From JAGXRK01 sp963804005 (GTDB taxonomy: Bacteria; Bacteroidota; Ignavibacteria; Ignavibacteriales; Ignavibacteriaceae), in assembly GCA_963804005.1 (NCBI GenBank), contig CAWDOP010000015.1, forward strand, positions 59,428 through 123,427: a stretch of DNA of 64,000 bases. Direction: 5' to 3'. Positions 53,616-62,059 of this stretch are shown here, piece after piece. Below the pieces are notes generated by a model that saw only the letters and a program-made list of their open reading frames with translations, had not been told where the DNA came from and made no database searches. Positions within the stretch are counted from its first letter, which is position 1; the number at the start of each line of letters is the position of its first letter. The position numbers and the translations under genes are program-made.

Positions 53616-54710
53616 TTAAAAATTATAATACAGCGTTACTCTCCCGGTAACGGATGCATCGAATGATGTTCCGTCAGGAAGTGTTTCATAAGATTCATAA
53701 ATTATGTTTGGAATAATTGATATATTTTTATCAGCTTTATAATCGATACCAGCCATAAAATAGTTTCTTGAGTCGCCTTTAAATAGTTCATCTATGTTGG
53801 GATCAAAATAATCATACCTGACTAAGCCAGCAATACATTCCGAAAACCAATAAGAACCAAATGCTGATATTGCCAGTGCATTTACATTTTTTAATTCAAG
53901 ATTAGTACTATCACCGGTTAATAAAGCATTCTGATTTATTTGAAATACACTTTCGATCCCAATACTGTATTTATTTTTTTCTCCATAGCCAAAAAACAAT
54001 GAACCAAGTATTGTATTATGTGCAACTGTTTGACCATTGTTTTGAGGATCTTCAACAGATGCGCGTGATTTATAATCGCCTGTTAATGCTATGGCAAACT
54101 TATCAAATGGACTAAAATCCACAGCAGCGTAATATCTCTTGTACTTATCAGTTTCAGCGCTGTTTGCACTGTTATTACCAAACATTAAAGTATAATTAAC
54201 CTTGTCAGATTCAGAAAGCTTACCACGGAGTGCTATTCCAAAATCACGTGATGAAACAAATCCCCTTAAATCCTGTATAGTTTTTTCAAGCGACCGATAA
54301 CCCCAATAGCTTTCTGAAATATTAAAAGATGGAGTTGGCTGAATACCAATAATTAAATCAGTGCCCTCAAAAATATTTTTCCATTTAAAAGAAGCATCTT
54401 TAACAAAAACCCCTATTTTATCATTCGAAGTATTTGATTTTGAATCTGCTTCAAGTCTGAATCTTGCAGAAAATTTTTCAGAAATAGTCTTATCATAATT
54501 TAAGGATGCTCGTCTTAGCAAAAACCCGTTTAAGTCTTTTGTCCCATCAACAGCAGTGTTGTGAAAATTATCAAAATTACCATCTCTTGAAATGTTGTAG
54601 AAATAATCTACAAAAAACTGTCCGGATATTTTTCCCCAATCATTTTCTTGAGCAAAACTATTTGAATAAACAATTATAAATAGCGTAATTATCAATAATT
54701 TATTTTTCAT
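53616..54710 (-). CDS. Outer-membrane porin of the pst operon (phosphate-selective type)
   Basis: 364 aa with Sec signal peptide (MKNKLLIITLFIIVYSNSFAQ). The chain has barrel-strand alternation throughout and ends in an aromatic residue (VTGRVTLYYNF), the outer-membrane assembly signal. Segments such as KISGQFFVDYFYN, LRRASLNYDKTISEKFSARF and VDFSPFDKFAIALTG resemble OprP/OprO-like or general Bacteroidota porins. It lies between pstS and pstC, 21 nt after pstS, so a role in phosphate passage across the outer membrane is strongly suggested by context. No direct binding evidence is visible. Confidence 0.82.
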   Translation of the reverse strand: MKNKLLIITLFIIVYSNSFAQENDWGKISGQFFVDYFYNISRDGNFDNFHNTAVDGTKDLNGFLLRRASLNYDKTISEKFSARFRLEADSKSNTSNDKIGVFVKDASFKWKNIFEGTDLIIGIQPTPSFNISESYWGYRSLEKTIQDLRGFVSSRDFGIALRGKLSESDKVNYTLMFGNNSANSAETDKYKRYYAAVDFSPFDKFAIALTGDYKSRASVEDPQNNGQTVAHNTILGSLFFGYGEKNKYSIGIESVFQINQNALLTGDSTNLELKNVNALAISAFGSYWFSECIAGLVRYDYFDPNIDELFKGDSRNYFMAGIDYKADKNISIIPNIIYESYETLPDGTSFDASVTGRVTLYYNF

Positions 54711-54731
54711 TTCTATCCTTTAATGTATTAT

Positions 54732-55634
54732 TTAATTCTTAGTTGGTAATGGAATATATTCCATAGTTTTTACAAGATTCTGACCTTCATCAGATAAGAT
54801 AAATTCTACAAACTCTTTTAACTTTCCTTGCGGTTCACCATTTGTAAAACAGAAAAGATAACGTGAGATTGAATAATCACCACTCCAGATAGCTTCATAA
54901 TTTACTTTGCCATTTTCAGCAGGTAATAATGCAGGTGAATCTGCATCTTTTTTGATTGGAACAATTTTTACATCTTTTCTCTCGGCAAAATATCCAACAC
55001 CGCCGTAACCAATACCTTTAACATCTCTTGCAACTGCTTCACCGAGCGCTGCTGTTCCCTGAAGTACTTGAGTTGAAGTTGCAAAATCAATCTGCTTTCC
55101 TGATTCATTTTTACCAAGAACGTGTTCTTTGAAAAATTCATATGTTCCGCTGCTGTTCTCTCTTCCATACAGAGTAACTGCCATATCTTTACCGCCAAGC
55201 TCTTTCCAGTTTTTGATTTTACCACTGAAAATATCGCTCACTTGTTTTAATGTAAGATTCTTAATTCCATTTTCTGGATGCACAATAACCGCAAGTCCAT
55301 CAAGAGCAACTTCAATTACATTCGGAGTAATACCTAATTCTGCCGCTTTTTCAAATTCACTCTCTTTTAGCTCACGACTTGAATTCGCAAGATCAGTTGT
55401 TCCGTTTAATAGAGCAGCAACTCCGGTTCCGGATCCGCCACCTGTAACCTGAATTGAAACATCCGGAAACTTCTGCATATAAACTTCTGCCCACTTTTGC
55501 GATAGGTTTACCATTGTATCTGAACCTTTAAGTGATAAAACTGTCTTTTCAACATCATCCTTTTTCTTACAGCCGGAAATAAAAAGCAGTGATACAACTA
55601 TCAGTACTGTTAAATTATAAATTCTGTTTTGCAT
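54732..55634 (-). CDS. pstS: Phosphate-binding lipoprotein PstS
   Basis: 300 aa. A lipoprotein signal with lipobox FISGC is followed by the PstS ligand-binding domain: LKGSDTMVNLSQKWAE, VTGGGSGTGVAALLNG (phosphate-binding loop) and NSSRELKESE, then LYGRENSSGTYEFF. It captures phosphate in the periplasm for PstCAB. It is the first gene of the pst operon. A candidate Pho box lies about 85 nt upstream on the same strand. The lipid anchor differs from the soluble E. coli PstS but is common outside Proteobacteria. Confidence 0.93.
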   Translation of the reverse strand: MQNRIYNLTVLIVVSLLFISGCKKKDDVEKTVLSLKGSDTMVNLSQKWAEVYMQKFPDVSIQVTGGGSGTGVAALLNGTTDLANSSRELKESEFEKAAELGITPNVIEVALDGLAVIVHPENGIKNLTLKQVSDIFSGKIKNWKELGGKDMAVTLYGRENSSGTYEFFKEHVLGKNESGKQIDFATSTQVLQGTAALGEAVARDVKGIGYGGVGYFAERKDVKIVPIKKDADSPALLPAENGKVNYEAIWSGDYSISRYLFCFTNGEPQGKLKEFVEFILSDEGQNLVKTMEYIPLPTKN

Positions 55635-55718
55635 AACATCCTCACCTTGATATAAATAAAATTATTTATTTAATGCTGAGAAAGATAAAAATACAAATGA
55701 AAAAGAAAATGAGTTCTA

Positions 55719-55735
55719 TGTTAAATAACTGTTAA
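55719..55735 (-). promoter_or_regulatory. Candidate Pho box upstream of pstS
   Basis: On the minus strand, TTAACA-GTTAT-TTAACA gives two identical hexamers with an 11-bp period. This is the spacing of PhoB/PhoP-type binding half-sites, and TTAACA is the known Bacillus PhoP hexamer. It lies about 85 nt before the pstS start. Confidence 0.5.
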
Positions 55736-55898
55736 GAGTTTTAGGGGATCTTTATAATTCGATGTTTTAATAATCATAATTTTGAGAGTCAACAATTAAT
55801 AGCGTAAATAATGGTTTAGAATATTCAATTTTATTTGCTATAAAATAGATGCATCCATATTTTTGGGCAAGCAAAAAATGATTTGAGAGATATAATTT

Positions 55899-56111
55899 AT
55901 GCCTTCTTTTGAAAATACCTGGCTTCCCTTTCTTTATTTGTACGGAGTAGGCGGTTTCTGTTTTCTTGTCGGAATGATTATCATCCGTAAAAGCGGAGCT
56001 TTAAATATGAATTCCAAACGCCACAAGAGATGGTTCAGAATTCTTATTTTCGGATATTTTTACTTCGTATTAATTCACGCTACTTTAATAATCGCAGCAT
56101 TATATTGGTAA
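55899..56111 (+). CDS. 70-aa two-helix membrane protein, partner of the first symporter
   Basis: 70 aa with two hydrophobic helices: YLYGVGGFCFLVGMIII and IFGYFYFVLIHATLIIAALY, joined by a basic loop (KRHKRWFR). It ends 3 nt before the symporter gene. A paralogue at 59096 precedes the second symporter in the same way. The arrangement resembles small membrane subunits (YjcH/DUF4212-like) that accompany sodium:solute symporters. It may be an accessory subunit for assembly or transport. No homology to YjcH itself is claimed. Confidence 0.75.
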   Translation: MPSFENTWLPFLYLYGVGGFCFLVGMIIIRKSGALNMNSKRHKRWFRILIFGYFYFVLIHATLIIAALYW

Positions 56112-56114
56112 AAT

Positions 56115-58247
56115 ATGGGTTTTGAAAAATTTCACAATATCGGTTCATCAACCGATTGGATAGTAATGGTTGTGTACTTCATAGTAATCATGCTTTTCGG
56201 AAGTTATTTCGGAAGGTATAACAGAAGCACAAAAGACTTTTTCTTCGGTGGAAGAAGATTTGCCTGGTGGCTGATTGCATTTTCTATTGTAGCAACAGGA
56301 GTTGGAAGTCACAGTTTTATCAAATATTCTGCAAAGGGATTTGAGCACGGCTTTTCATCCACAATGACTTATATGAATGATTGGTTTTTCGTTCCCTTCT
56401 TTATTTTCGGATGGCTACCGATAATCATTTATACTAAGATAAGATCGATTCCTGAATATTTTGAAAAGAGATTCAGCCCTTCTGCACGATTTCTTGCAAC
56501 AGTACTTCTTCTTTTCTATATGATCGGATATATCAGTATTGGATTTTTAACTCTTGGCAAAGCGATGATTCCTCTTCTGCCGGAACAATTCGCATTTCTG
56601 GGAATGAACTTCCAGATTTCATTGATGGGAATCGTTATTGTAATTGCTATCATCACAGGAATTTATATTACTTTCGGCGGACAGACAGCAGTTATCTTCA
56701 CTGATCTTTTGCAAGGCTTTATTCTACTCTTTGCCGGCTTCCTCCTATTCTTTATTGGTCTGGCTTATATTGGAGGATTTGATGTTTTCTGGAATCTTCT
56801 TCCTACTGAATGGAAACTACCGCTTGCACATTTTAATGAACCATCGAGTTTTAATTTTGTTGGAATTTTCTGGCAGGATGGAATTGCAGGTTCAATCGGA
56901 TTCCTGTTTATGAATATGGGTCTGATTATGAGATTTATGGCAACAAAAAGTGTTGATGAAGGAAGAAAAGCAGCAACATTCAATATTTTATTTATGCTCC
57001 CGCTTTCAGCAATTGTAGTATCTAATGCCGGCTGGCTTGCTAAAGCAATTTCTATAACTTCCCCTGACCTGGTACCTGCTAATACTGATCCTGACCAGGT
57101 ATTTGTTGTAGTTGCAAATATAATTGCTACTCCGGGTGTGTTTGGATTTATAATGGCTGCATTAACTGCTGCATTAATGTCGACTGTTGATACATTGATT
57201 AACGCAACAGCGGCAATTTATATCAACGATATACACAGACCGATAAAAAAATATCTGAAAAGCAGATCTGATGATAAACGCAAAACAGATAAAAGAGAAC
57301 TGCTATCAGCGAGAATTGCATCAGTTGCAATTACAACTTTAGGTGTGCTTGGTGTTCTTGCGTTCAGAGATTTTCCGACTGTTTATGAGGCACACGGATT
57401 TTTCCACTCAACCCTTACTCCCCCGCTTGTGATTGCAATTTTCTTTGGAATTTTTTGGAAGAGGTTTACACCTGCCGGAGTTATGACAACATTCATTGGA
57501 GGAATTGGGCTGATGGTCCTTGGTGCAAATTATCCGGGAATATTGATCTCACCATTTGACCATGGAACGCCTATGGATGAAGCGCATCCATATTCCTACA
57601 TTCGTGCTCTATATAATCTCTTTGTCTGTTTTTCTGTTGGTTATCTGGCAACAATTACAACAGGATTACAAAGAAGCTTTGTGCAATGGATACAAAAGAA
57701 GGAAAACCATAAATTTCTTTCAACCGTTCTGGTAGTTAGTAGTGTAGTATTATTTATTGGTGTTGTTTTCAGCTCATCATTTATTGTACTTCATCCTGAC
57801 TCTTTAGTTGAAATTTTTCTATTCTTATTTGCTACCTTACTAATGAGTGCTTTAGTATCAATTTCAGTTACTTACTTTGTAAAGTATAATCAGGAAAACA
57901 ATACAGTTGGTCTTACAGTCTGGTCTCTTGCAAAAGCAAAAGAAATGTTTAAGGGCAGTAAGATTAACGACCGTGAAGGTGAAAAAGTAAAACTCAGCTG
58001 GAAGCTTAAAGAGGGCTATGAAGATATCGTCTTCTTTTCCAAAAACGATATGAACAAGATGCAGGCTGATATCGGCGATCTTGTTTACATAACTGATGCC
58101 CGTAGTTGGTTTGGCGGATTGAAATCAGTTCACTCTGTTTATGGTGAACCGCACGATGAAGATGGAATTGTTTACATCACACAGGAAAATTTTGAACAAG
58201 GTCAGTTTGTAGAAGGAAAGAAAGTTATCGCTGAAAAAGAAATGTAA
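56115..58247 (+). CDS. Sodium:solute symporter family protein with C-terminal cytosolic domain (copy 1)
   Basis: 710 aa. The first about 570 residues form the SSS-fold transporter, starting with STDWIVMVVYFIVIMLFGSY, with DFFFGGRRFAWWLIAFSIVA and the R-SIPEYFEKRF motif, then LMSTVDTLINATAAIYIND (Na+ site region, helix 8). Residues about 595-710 form a soluble tail (TVWSLAKAKEMFKGSKINDR, then DIGDLVYITDARSWFGGLKS) not found in ordinary symporters. It may sense substrate or phosphorylation state. The substrate cannot be read from the sequence. It is paired with the 70-aa membrane protein. Confidence 0.88.
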   Translation: MGFEKFHNIGSSTDWIVMVVYFIVIMLFGSYFGRYNRSTKDFFFGGRRFAWWLIAFSIVATGVGSHSFIKYSAKGFEHGFSSTMTYMNDWFFVPFFIFGWLPIIIYTKIRSIPEYFEKRFSPSARFLATVLLLFYMIGYISIGFLTLGKAMIPLLPEQFAFLGMNFQISLMGIVIVIAIITGIYITFGGQTAVIFTDLLQGFILLFAGFLLFFIGLAYIGGFDVFWNLLPTEWKLPLAHFNEPSSFNFVGIFWQDGIAGSIGFLFMNMGLIMRFMATKSVDEGRKAATFNILFMLPLSAIVVSNAGWLAKAISITSPDLVPANTDPDQVFVVVANIIATPGVFGFIMAALTAALMSTVDTLINATAAIYINDIHRPIKKYLKSRSDDKRKTDKRELLSARIASVAITTLGVLGVLAFRDFPTVYEAHGFFHSTLTPPLVIAIFFGIFWKRFTPAGVMTTFIGGIGLMVLGANYPGILISPFDHGTPMDEAHPYSYIRALYNLFVCFSVGYLATITTGLQRSFVQWIQKKENHKFLSTVLVVSSVVLFIGVVFSSSFIVLHPDSLVEIFLFLFATLLMSALVSISVTYFVKYNQENNTVGLTVWSLAKAKEMFKGSKINDREGEKVKLSWKLKEGYEDIVFFSKNDMNKMQADIGDLVYITDARSWFGGLKSVHSVYGEPHDEDGIVYITQENFEQGQFVEGKKVIAEKEM

Positions 58248-58464
58248 CGGATCTTTCATTTTTTCAAAAGTAGGAAGTAAATCAGAAATCTTCCTGCCAT
58301 TTTAGATGTCTCACTTCATTCGAGATGACAAGTGTCCCTTCCTGTCATTCCGAAAGAATATTCTTTTCTTTGTCATTTCGAAGAAATACAATGACTGAGA
58401 AATCTTTGGAGTTGTCTTAAGATTTCTCTCCGACTTGTATGGATCGAAAAGAAATAGCTGCTTT
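58248..58464. repeat. Repeat-rich spacer after the first symporter
   Basis: This gap contains degenerate versions of the 86-bp palindromic element described at 58465: GTCATTCCGAA near 58343, TGTCATTTCGAAGAAAT near 58371 and GATTTCTCTCCGACTTG near 58421. No gene is visible. Confidence 0.55.
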
Positions 58465-58550
58465 AGATTTCTCCCGTTGGTCGAAATGACAATTACCCTA
58501 ATGTCATTTCGAAGGATCCCGATTTATCGGGAGACTGAGAAATCTTTGAG
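58465..58550. repeat. Palindromic 86-bp element, copy A
   Basis: It begins AGATTTCTCCCGTTGGTCGA and its second half carries GTCATTTCGAAGGATC and TCGGGAGACTGAGAAATCT, the approximate reverse complement of the first. It therefore folds into a long imperfect hairpin. Copy B at 58886-58971 has the same length and orientation and is almost identical outside the central loop. The pair flanks the GIY-YIG gene. Confidence 0.85.
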
Positions 58551-58566
58551 ATAAAAATATTAGTTT

Positions 58567-58836
58567 TTAAATATTCATTTCCGCACTCAAATCTTTCCAT
58601 AGCGGATTCATCGATTCGATAAACTTATTTTTCTTTTCCCGCCTTATAGCCTGATTGACATCTGAATATTGTTCATAATAAACCATTTTATTCAGGTTAT
58701 ATTTTTTTGTAAATCCTTCAATCAATTTGTTTTTATGCTCATAAATTCTACGTTCAATGTTATTAGTCATACCTATATACAAAACTTTATTATTCCAGTT
58801 TGTGAGGATATAAATGTAGTAACTATGGATTTTCAT
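58567..58836 (-). CDS. Small stand-alone GIY-YIG nuclease
   Basis: 89 aa, one GIY-YIG domain and nothing else. The signature is YYIYILTN near residue 7 and LYIGMTNNIERRIYEHK with catalytic Tyr, Arg and downstream Glu (RREKKNKF region). Such proteins are multi-copy in many Bacteroidota genomes and lack a named function. Here it lies between two near-identical palindromic repeats (16 nt and 49 nt away), inside the duplicated symporter region. It may be a resident nuclease of that repeat family, analogous to enzymes linked with REP repeats. This link is inference. Confidence 0.85.
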   Translation of the reverse strand: MKIHSYYIYILTNWNNKVLYIGMTNNIERRIYEHKNKLIEGFTKKYNLNKMVYYEQYSDVNQAIRREKKNKFIESMNPLWKDLSAEMNI

Positions 58837-58885
58837 TTGAATAAAAATAAATATTTGTCATTTATATTAAAATGATGATGACTCA

Positions 58886-58971
58886 AGATTTCTCCCGTTG
58901 GTCGAAATGACAAAACCCGTACCGTCATTTCGAAGGATCGCGATTTATCGGGAGACTGAAAAATCTCTAAG
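58886..58971. repeat. Palindromic 86-bp element, copy B
   Basis: Same length and orientation as copy A (58465-58550). The first 28 bases are identical and the differences lie mainly in the central loop. A partial third copy (GGATTTCTCCCGTTTGTCGG near 58981) follows directly. Confidence 0.85.
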
Positions 58972-59095
58972 ATCATTTCAGGATTTCTCCCGTTTGTCGG
59001 GATGACAATTCATATACAAAAATTTAATTAGGAAATGATTTTTCTCCCTCCTAAGTTTACCGCCGGAAAGGAATTTAATTCTTTAAAAAACATTT

Positions 59096-59308
59096 ATGCC
59101 ACCATTTGAGCACACCTGGTTACCCTACATTTACCTCTACGGTGTGGGAGGTTTATTCTTCATCATCGGAATGATCACCATTAAAAAAAGCGGCGGAATT
59201 GATCTTACTAAAAAACGTCACCGCTTCTGGTGGAAGGTTCTGATATTCGGAATGATTTACTTTATGATCCTCCATGCAATTTTAATTATAGCTGCGCTTT
59301 ACTTTTAA
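59096..59308 (+). CDS. 70-aa two-helix membrane protein, partner of the second symporter
   Basis: 70 aa, a paralogue of the protein at 55899: the same length, the same HTWLPYIYLYGVGGL opening and a basic central KRHRFWWK loop between two helices. It lies 21 nt before the second symporter. The conservation of both pair members in the duplication shows that the two proteins work as a unit. No catalytic motif is present. Start is the ATG at 59096. Confidence 0.78.
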   Translation: MPPFEHTWLPYIYLYGVGGLFFIIGMITIKKSGGIDLTKKRHRFWWKVLIFGMIYFMILHAILIIAALYF

Positions 59309-59329
59309 CCAATCTAACTACAATATAAA

Positions 59330-61426
59330 ATGGACATTCATCATAGTCTTGGTACTTCAACCGACTGGATAGTTATGGTTGTGTACTTTATTGCAATAAT
59401 GGCTTTCGGATCTTACTTCAGTAAGTATAACCGTACAACAACCGACTTCTTTTTCGGCGGTAGAAGATTTGCATGGTGGCTTATTGCAATGAGCATTGTA
59501 GCTACAGGAGTCGGCAGTCATAGTTTCATAAAATATTCTGCAAAAGGATTTACAGACGGTTTTGCATCTACTATGACGTACATGAACGATTGGTTCTTTC
59601 TTCCGTTTTTTATTTTCGGATGGCTGCCAATAATTGTTTATACAAGAATAAGATCTATTCCGGAATATTTCGAAAAAAGATTTTCACCCATAACAAGATT
59701 TCTTGCAACACTTCTTTTACTGCTTTATATGATCGGCTATGTTGGAATTGGATTTCTAACTATGGGCAAAGCAATTCTTCCTTTGCTTCCTCCGGGCTTT
59801 GATATTTTAGGCATTCACTTCAATATAACTTTAATGGGATTGGTAATAGTTATTGCTTTCATTGTTGGTATTTACATTACTTACGGCGGACAAACTGCTG
59901 TTATCTTTACCGATCTTGCTCAGGGTTTCATTCTAATCTTTGCTGGCTTTTTGGTTTTCTTTCTTGGTTTAGCTTACATAGGCGGATTTGGTTTATTCTG
60001 GGATCTGCTGCCCACAACGTGGAAATTACCGCTTGCAAATTTTAACAATCCGCCCGGATTTAATTTTGTTGGTATTTTCTGGCAGGATGGTATTGCGGGT
60101 TCTGTTGGATTTTTATTTATGAACATGGGATTGGTAATGCGTTTTATGGCATGCAAAAGCGTTGATGAAGGACGCAAGGCTGCAACATTTAATATTTTAT
60201 TTATGCTTCCAATCTCTGCAATAGTTGTTGGTAATGCCGGATGGATAGCAAAAGCAATTTCTGTTATGAATCCATCTATTGTTCCGCCGGATACAAATCC
60301 CGATGAAATATTTGTTGTGGTAGCAAATGTAATATCACATCCCGGTGTTTTTGGATTTATAATGGCTGCATTAACAGCGGCGTTGATGTCAACTGTAGAT
60401 ACTTTACTCAACGCAACCGCTGCAGTTTATATAAATGATGTTCATCGCCCTGCAAAAAAATGGCTAAGCAAAAAAGTACAATCGTGGAAGGAAGAAGATA
60501 AACAGGAATTGAACTCTGCCCGAATTGCTACTGTTATTTTTACTGTGGCGGGAGTTCTTGCGGTAATTCCGTTCAGCGCATTTCCAACGGTGTATGAAGC
60601 ACACGGATATTTTCACTCAACATTAACTCCACCTCTTGTAGTTGCAATATTTCTTGGCGTATTCTGGAAGAAATTTACCAACGCATCTGTAATTGCAACA
60701 TTTGTAGTTGGTGTTGCATTGATGGTGCTTGGAATGTATTATCCACAACCGCTAATACAAATATTTGATCACGGAACTGATTTCGATCCGGCACATCCGT
60801 ACATATATATTGGTGCGTTGTATAATTTATTTGTTTGCGTACTGGTTGGTGTTCTTACTACTGTTACAAGAACGCAGCAAGTAAAGATAATTGATGTGAT
60901 AAAGAAAAATCCAAATCAAAAAACAATAATGACTGTTATCACTTTTACTGCTGCAGTAATTTTTGCATTGGTAATTTTTAATGCTGCTTCCCTGCCGGTT
61001 CTTTTAGTTTTAACTTTTGTTATGCTGGTTCTGGTTGTAATCTCATCAAACTATTATTCTAAATATTCTGAAGGTATGCATACTGAAGGTTTAACCGTTT
61101 GGGATATTGCAAAAGCCAAACAAATGTTTAAAGGCAGTAAAGTCAATGAGCGTGATGGTGAAGTAACAAAGGTCCACTGGAAATTAAAAGACTCACCTGA
61201 TGACCTGATGTATTTTTCAAATAACGATATGGCAAAGATGTCTGCAGAAGTTGGTGATCTTGTTTACATATCCGATGCAAGAAAAATATTCGGCGGATTA
61301 AAATCTGTACACGCTGTTTATGGCGAGCCACACGATGAAGATGGAATTGTTTACATTACCCAGGAACATCTTGACCAGGGACAGTTTGTTAAAGGAAAAA
61401 TACTTACAGCAGAAAAAGAAATGTGA
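59330..61426 (+). CDS. Sodium:solute symporter family protein with C-terminal cytosolic domain (copy 2)
   Basis: 698 aa, clearly paralogous to the 56115 gene along its whole length, including GGRRFAWWLIAMSIVATGVG, SIPEYFEKRF, the STVDTLLNATAAVYIND helix and the soluble tail (TVWDIAKAKQMFKGSKVNER, then GEPHDEDGIVYITQEHLDQG). Divergence is greatest in helices after about residue 530. The duplicated pairs likely differ in substrate or expression. No regulator lies between them. The substrate is unknown. Confidence 0.88.
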   Translation: MDIHHSLGTSTDWIVMVVYFIAIMAFGSYFSKYNRTTTDFFFGGRRFAWWLIAMSIVATGVGSHSFIKYSAKGFTDGFASTMTYMNDWFFLPFFIFGWLPIIVYTRIRSIPEYFEKRFSPITRFLATLLLLLYMIGYVGIGFLTMGKAILPLLPPGFDILGIHFNITLMGLVIVIAFIVGIYITYGGQTAVIFTDLAQGFILIFAGFLVFFLGLAYIGGFGLFWDLLPTTWKLPLANFNNPPGFNFVGIFWQDGIAGSVGFLFMNMGLVMRFMACKSVDEGRKAATFNILFMLPISAIVVGNAGWIAKAISVMNPSIVPPDTNPDEIFVVVANVISHPGVFGFIMAALTAALMSTVDTLLNATAAVYINDVHRPAKKWLSKKVQSWKEEDKQELNSARIATVIFTVAGVLAVIPFSAFPTVYEAHGYFHSTLTPPLVVAIFLGVFWKKFTNASVIATFVVGVALMVLGMYYPQPLIQIFDHGTDFDPAHPYIYIGALYNLFVCVLVGVLTTVTRTQQVKIIDVIKKNPNQKTIMTVITFTAAVIFALVIFNAASLPVLLVLTFVMLVLVVISSNYYSKYSEGMHTEGLTVWDIAKAKQMFKGSKVNERDGEVTKVHWKLKDSPDDLMYFSNNDMAKMSAEVGDLVYISDARKIFGGLKSVHAVYGEPHDEDGIVYITQEHLDQGQFVKGKILTAEKEM

Positions 61427-62035
61427 TAATAATTAGGAATACAGATGATTGATTGATTGGATGATTGATTGGATGAATGATTGGATGAATGATTTGATGA
61501 TTGATTGAATGGATGCTCAGTACCTGATTCTAATATACAACTTACTCATCTAACTCCATAAATTGAACATTTAGCATTGAGCATTCAACATTGATCATTG
61601 AGCATTGAGCATTCAACATTGATCATTGAGCATTAATTTACTCCAACCCTCAACCATTGTTATATGGTAAATTAAATAAAACCTTTCCGTGGCTTGTAGA
61701 TTTAAAGTCAATTTCTTAGTTTCAGGTGAGCAATTAAGGGAGTTAGTTGTTGGCGAGTGGTATTACAAATATTACTTATCAAAAAATCTCCTTAAGGGGG
61801 AATGATAACAAACCTAAGTTTACAGATCCTTTAAGAGCATTCCTGCACCTAAACTACTGCAACAAAGAAAACGAAAAACTTTTTAGATTGAATTGTATAA
61901 GATTATAGATATGCATAACCTAATTTTAAATAGTGTGATTTTGAGAAGTTTTCTGAATAACTGGAATGTAGATACCTGTCCGCCATTTGGCGGATATACA
62001 TTCTTTAAGCAATTTACCGTGCAGCATAAGTAATA
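61427..62035. other. Gene-free region with simple and tandem repeats
   Basis: No ORF of note over about 600 nt. It holds a GATT/GGATGAATG-type simple repeat (61444-61515), two exact copies of a 28-bp unit (61576-61603 and 61604-61631), and a hairpin at 61964-62003 (GAATGTA with TACATTC; TCCGCCA with TGGCGGA). The repeats are too short and lack spacers, so they are not CRISPR. Confidence 0.65.
61576..61631. repeat. Two exact tandem copies of a 28-bp unit
   Basis: The unit starts ATTGAGCATTCAACATTGAT and is repeated perfectly head to tail. It is internally built from ATTGAGC and ATTGATC words, suggesting slippage. No coding or regulatory function is evident. Confidence 0.8.
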
Positions 62036-62044
62036 GTTAGAGAT
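62036..62044. other. 5' core site of the alpha/beta-hydrolase cassette
   Basis: GTTAGAGAT is the exact reverse complement of ATCTCTAAC at 63018-63026. The two enclose the hydrolase gene at 62060-62938, as the ends of an integron cassette do. Confidence 0.6.
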
Positions 62045-62059
62045 AAAAGAAAGGAAAAT

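Noticed and set aside
61576..61631. Tandem 28-bp repeats as a CRISPR array
   Set aside because: The copies are head to tail with no spacers, only two units, and no cas genes are nearby.
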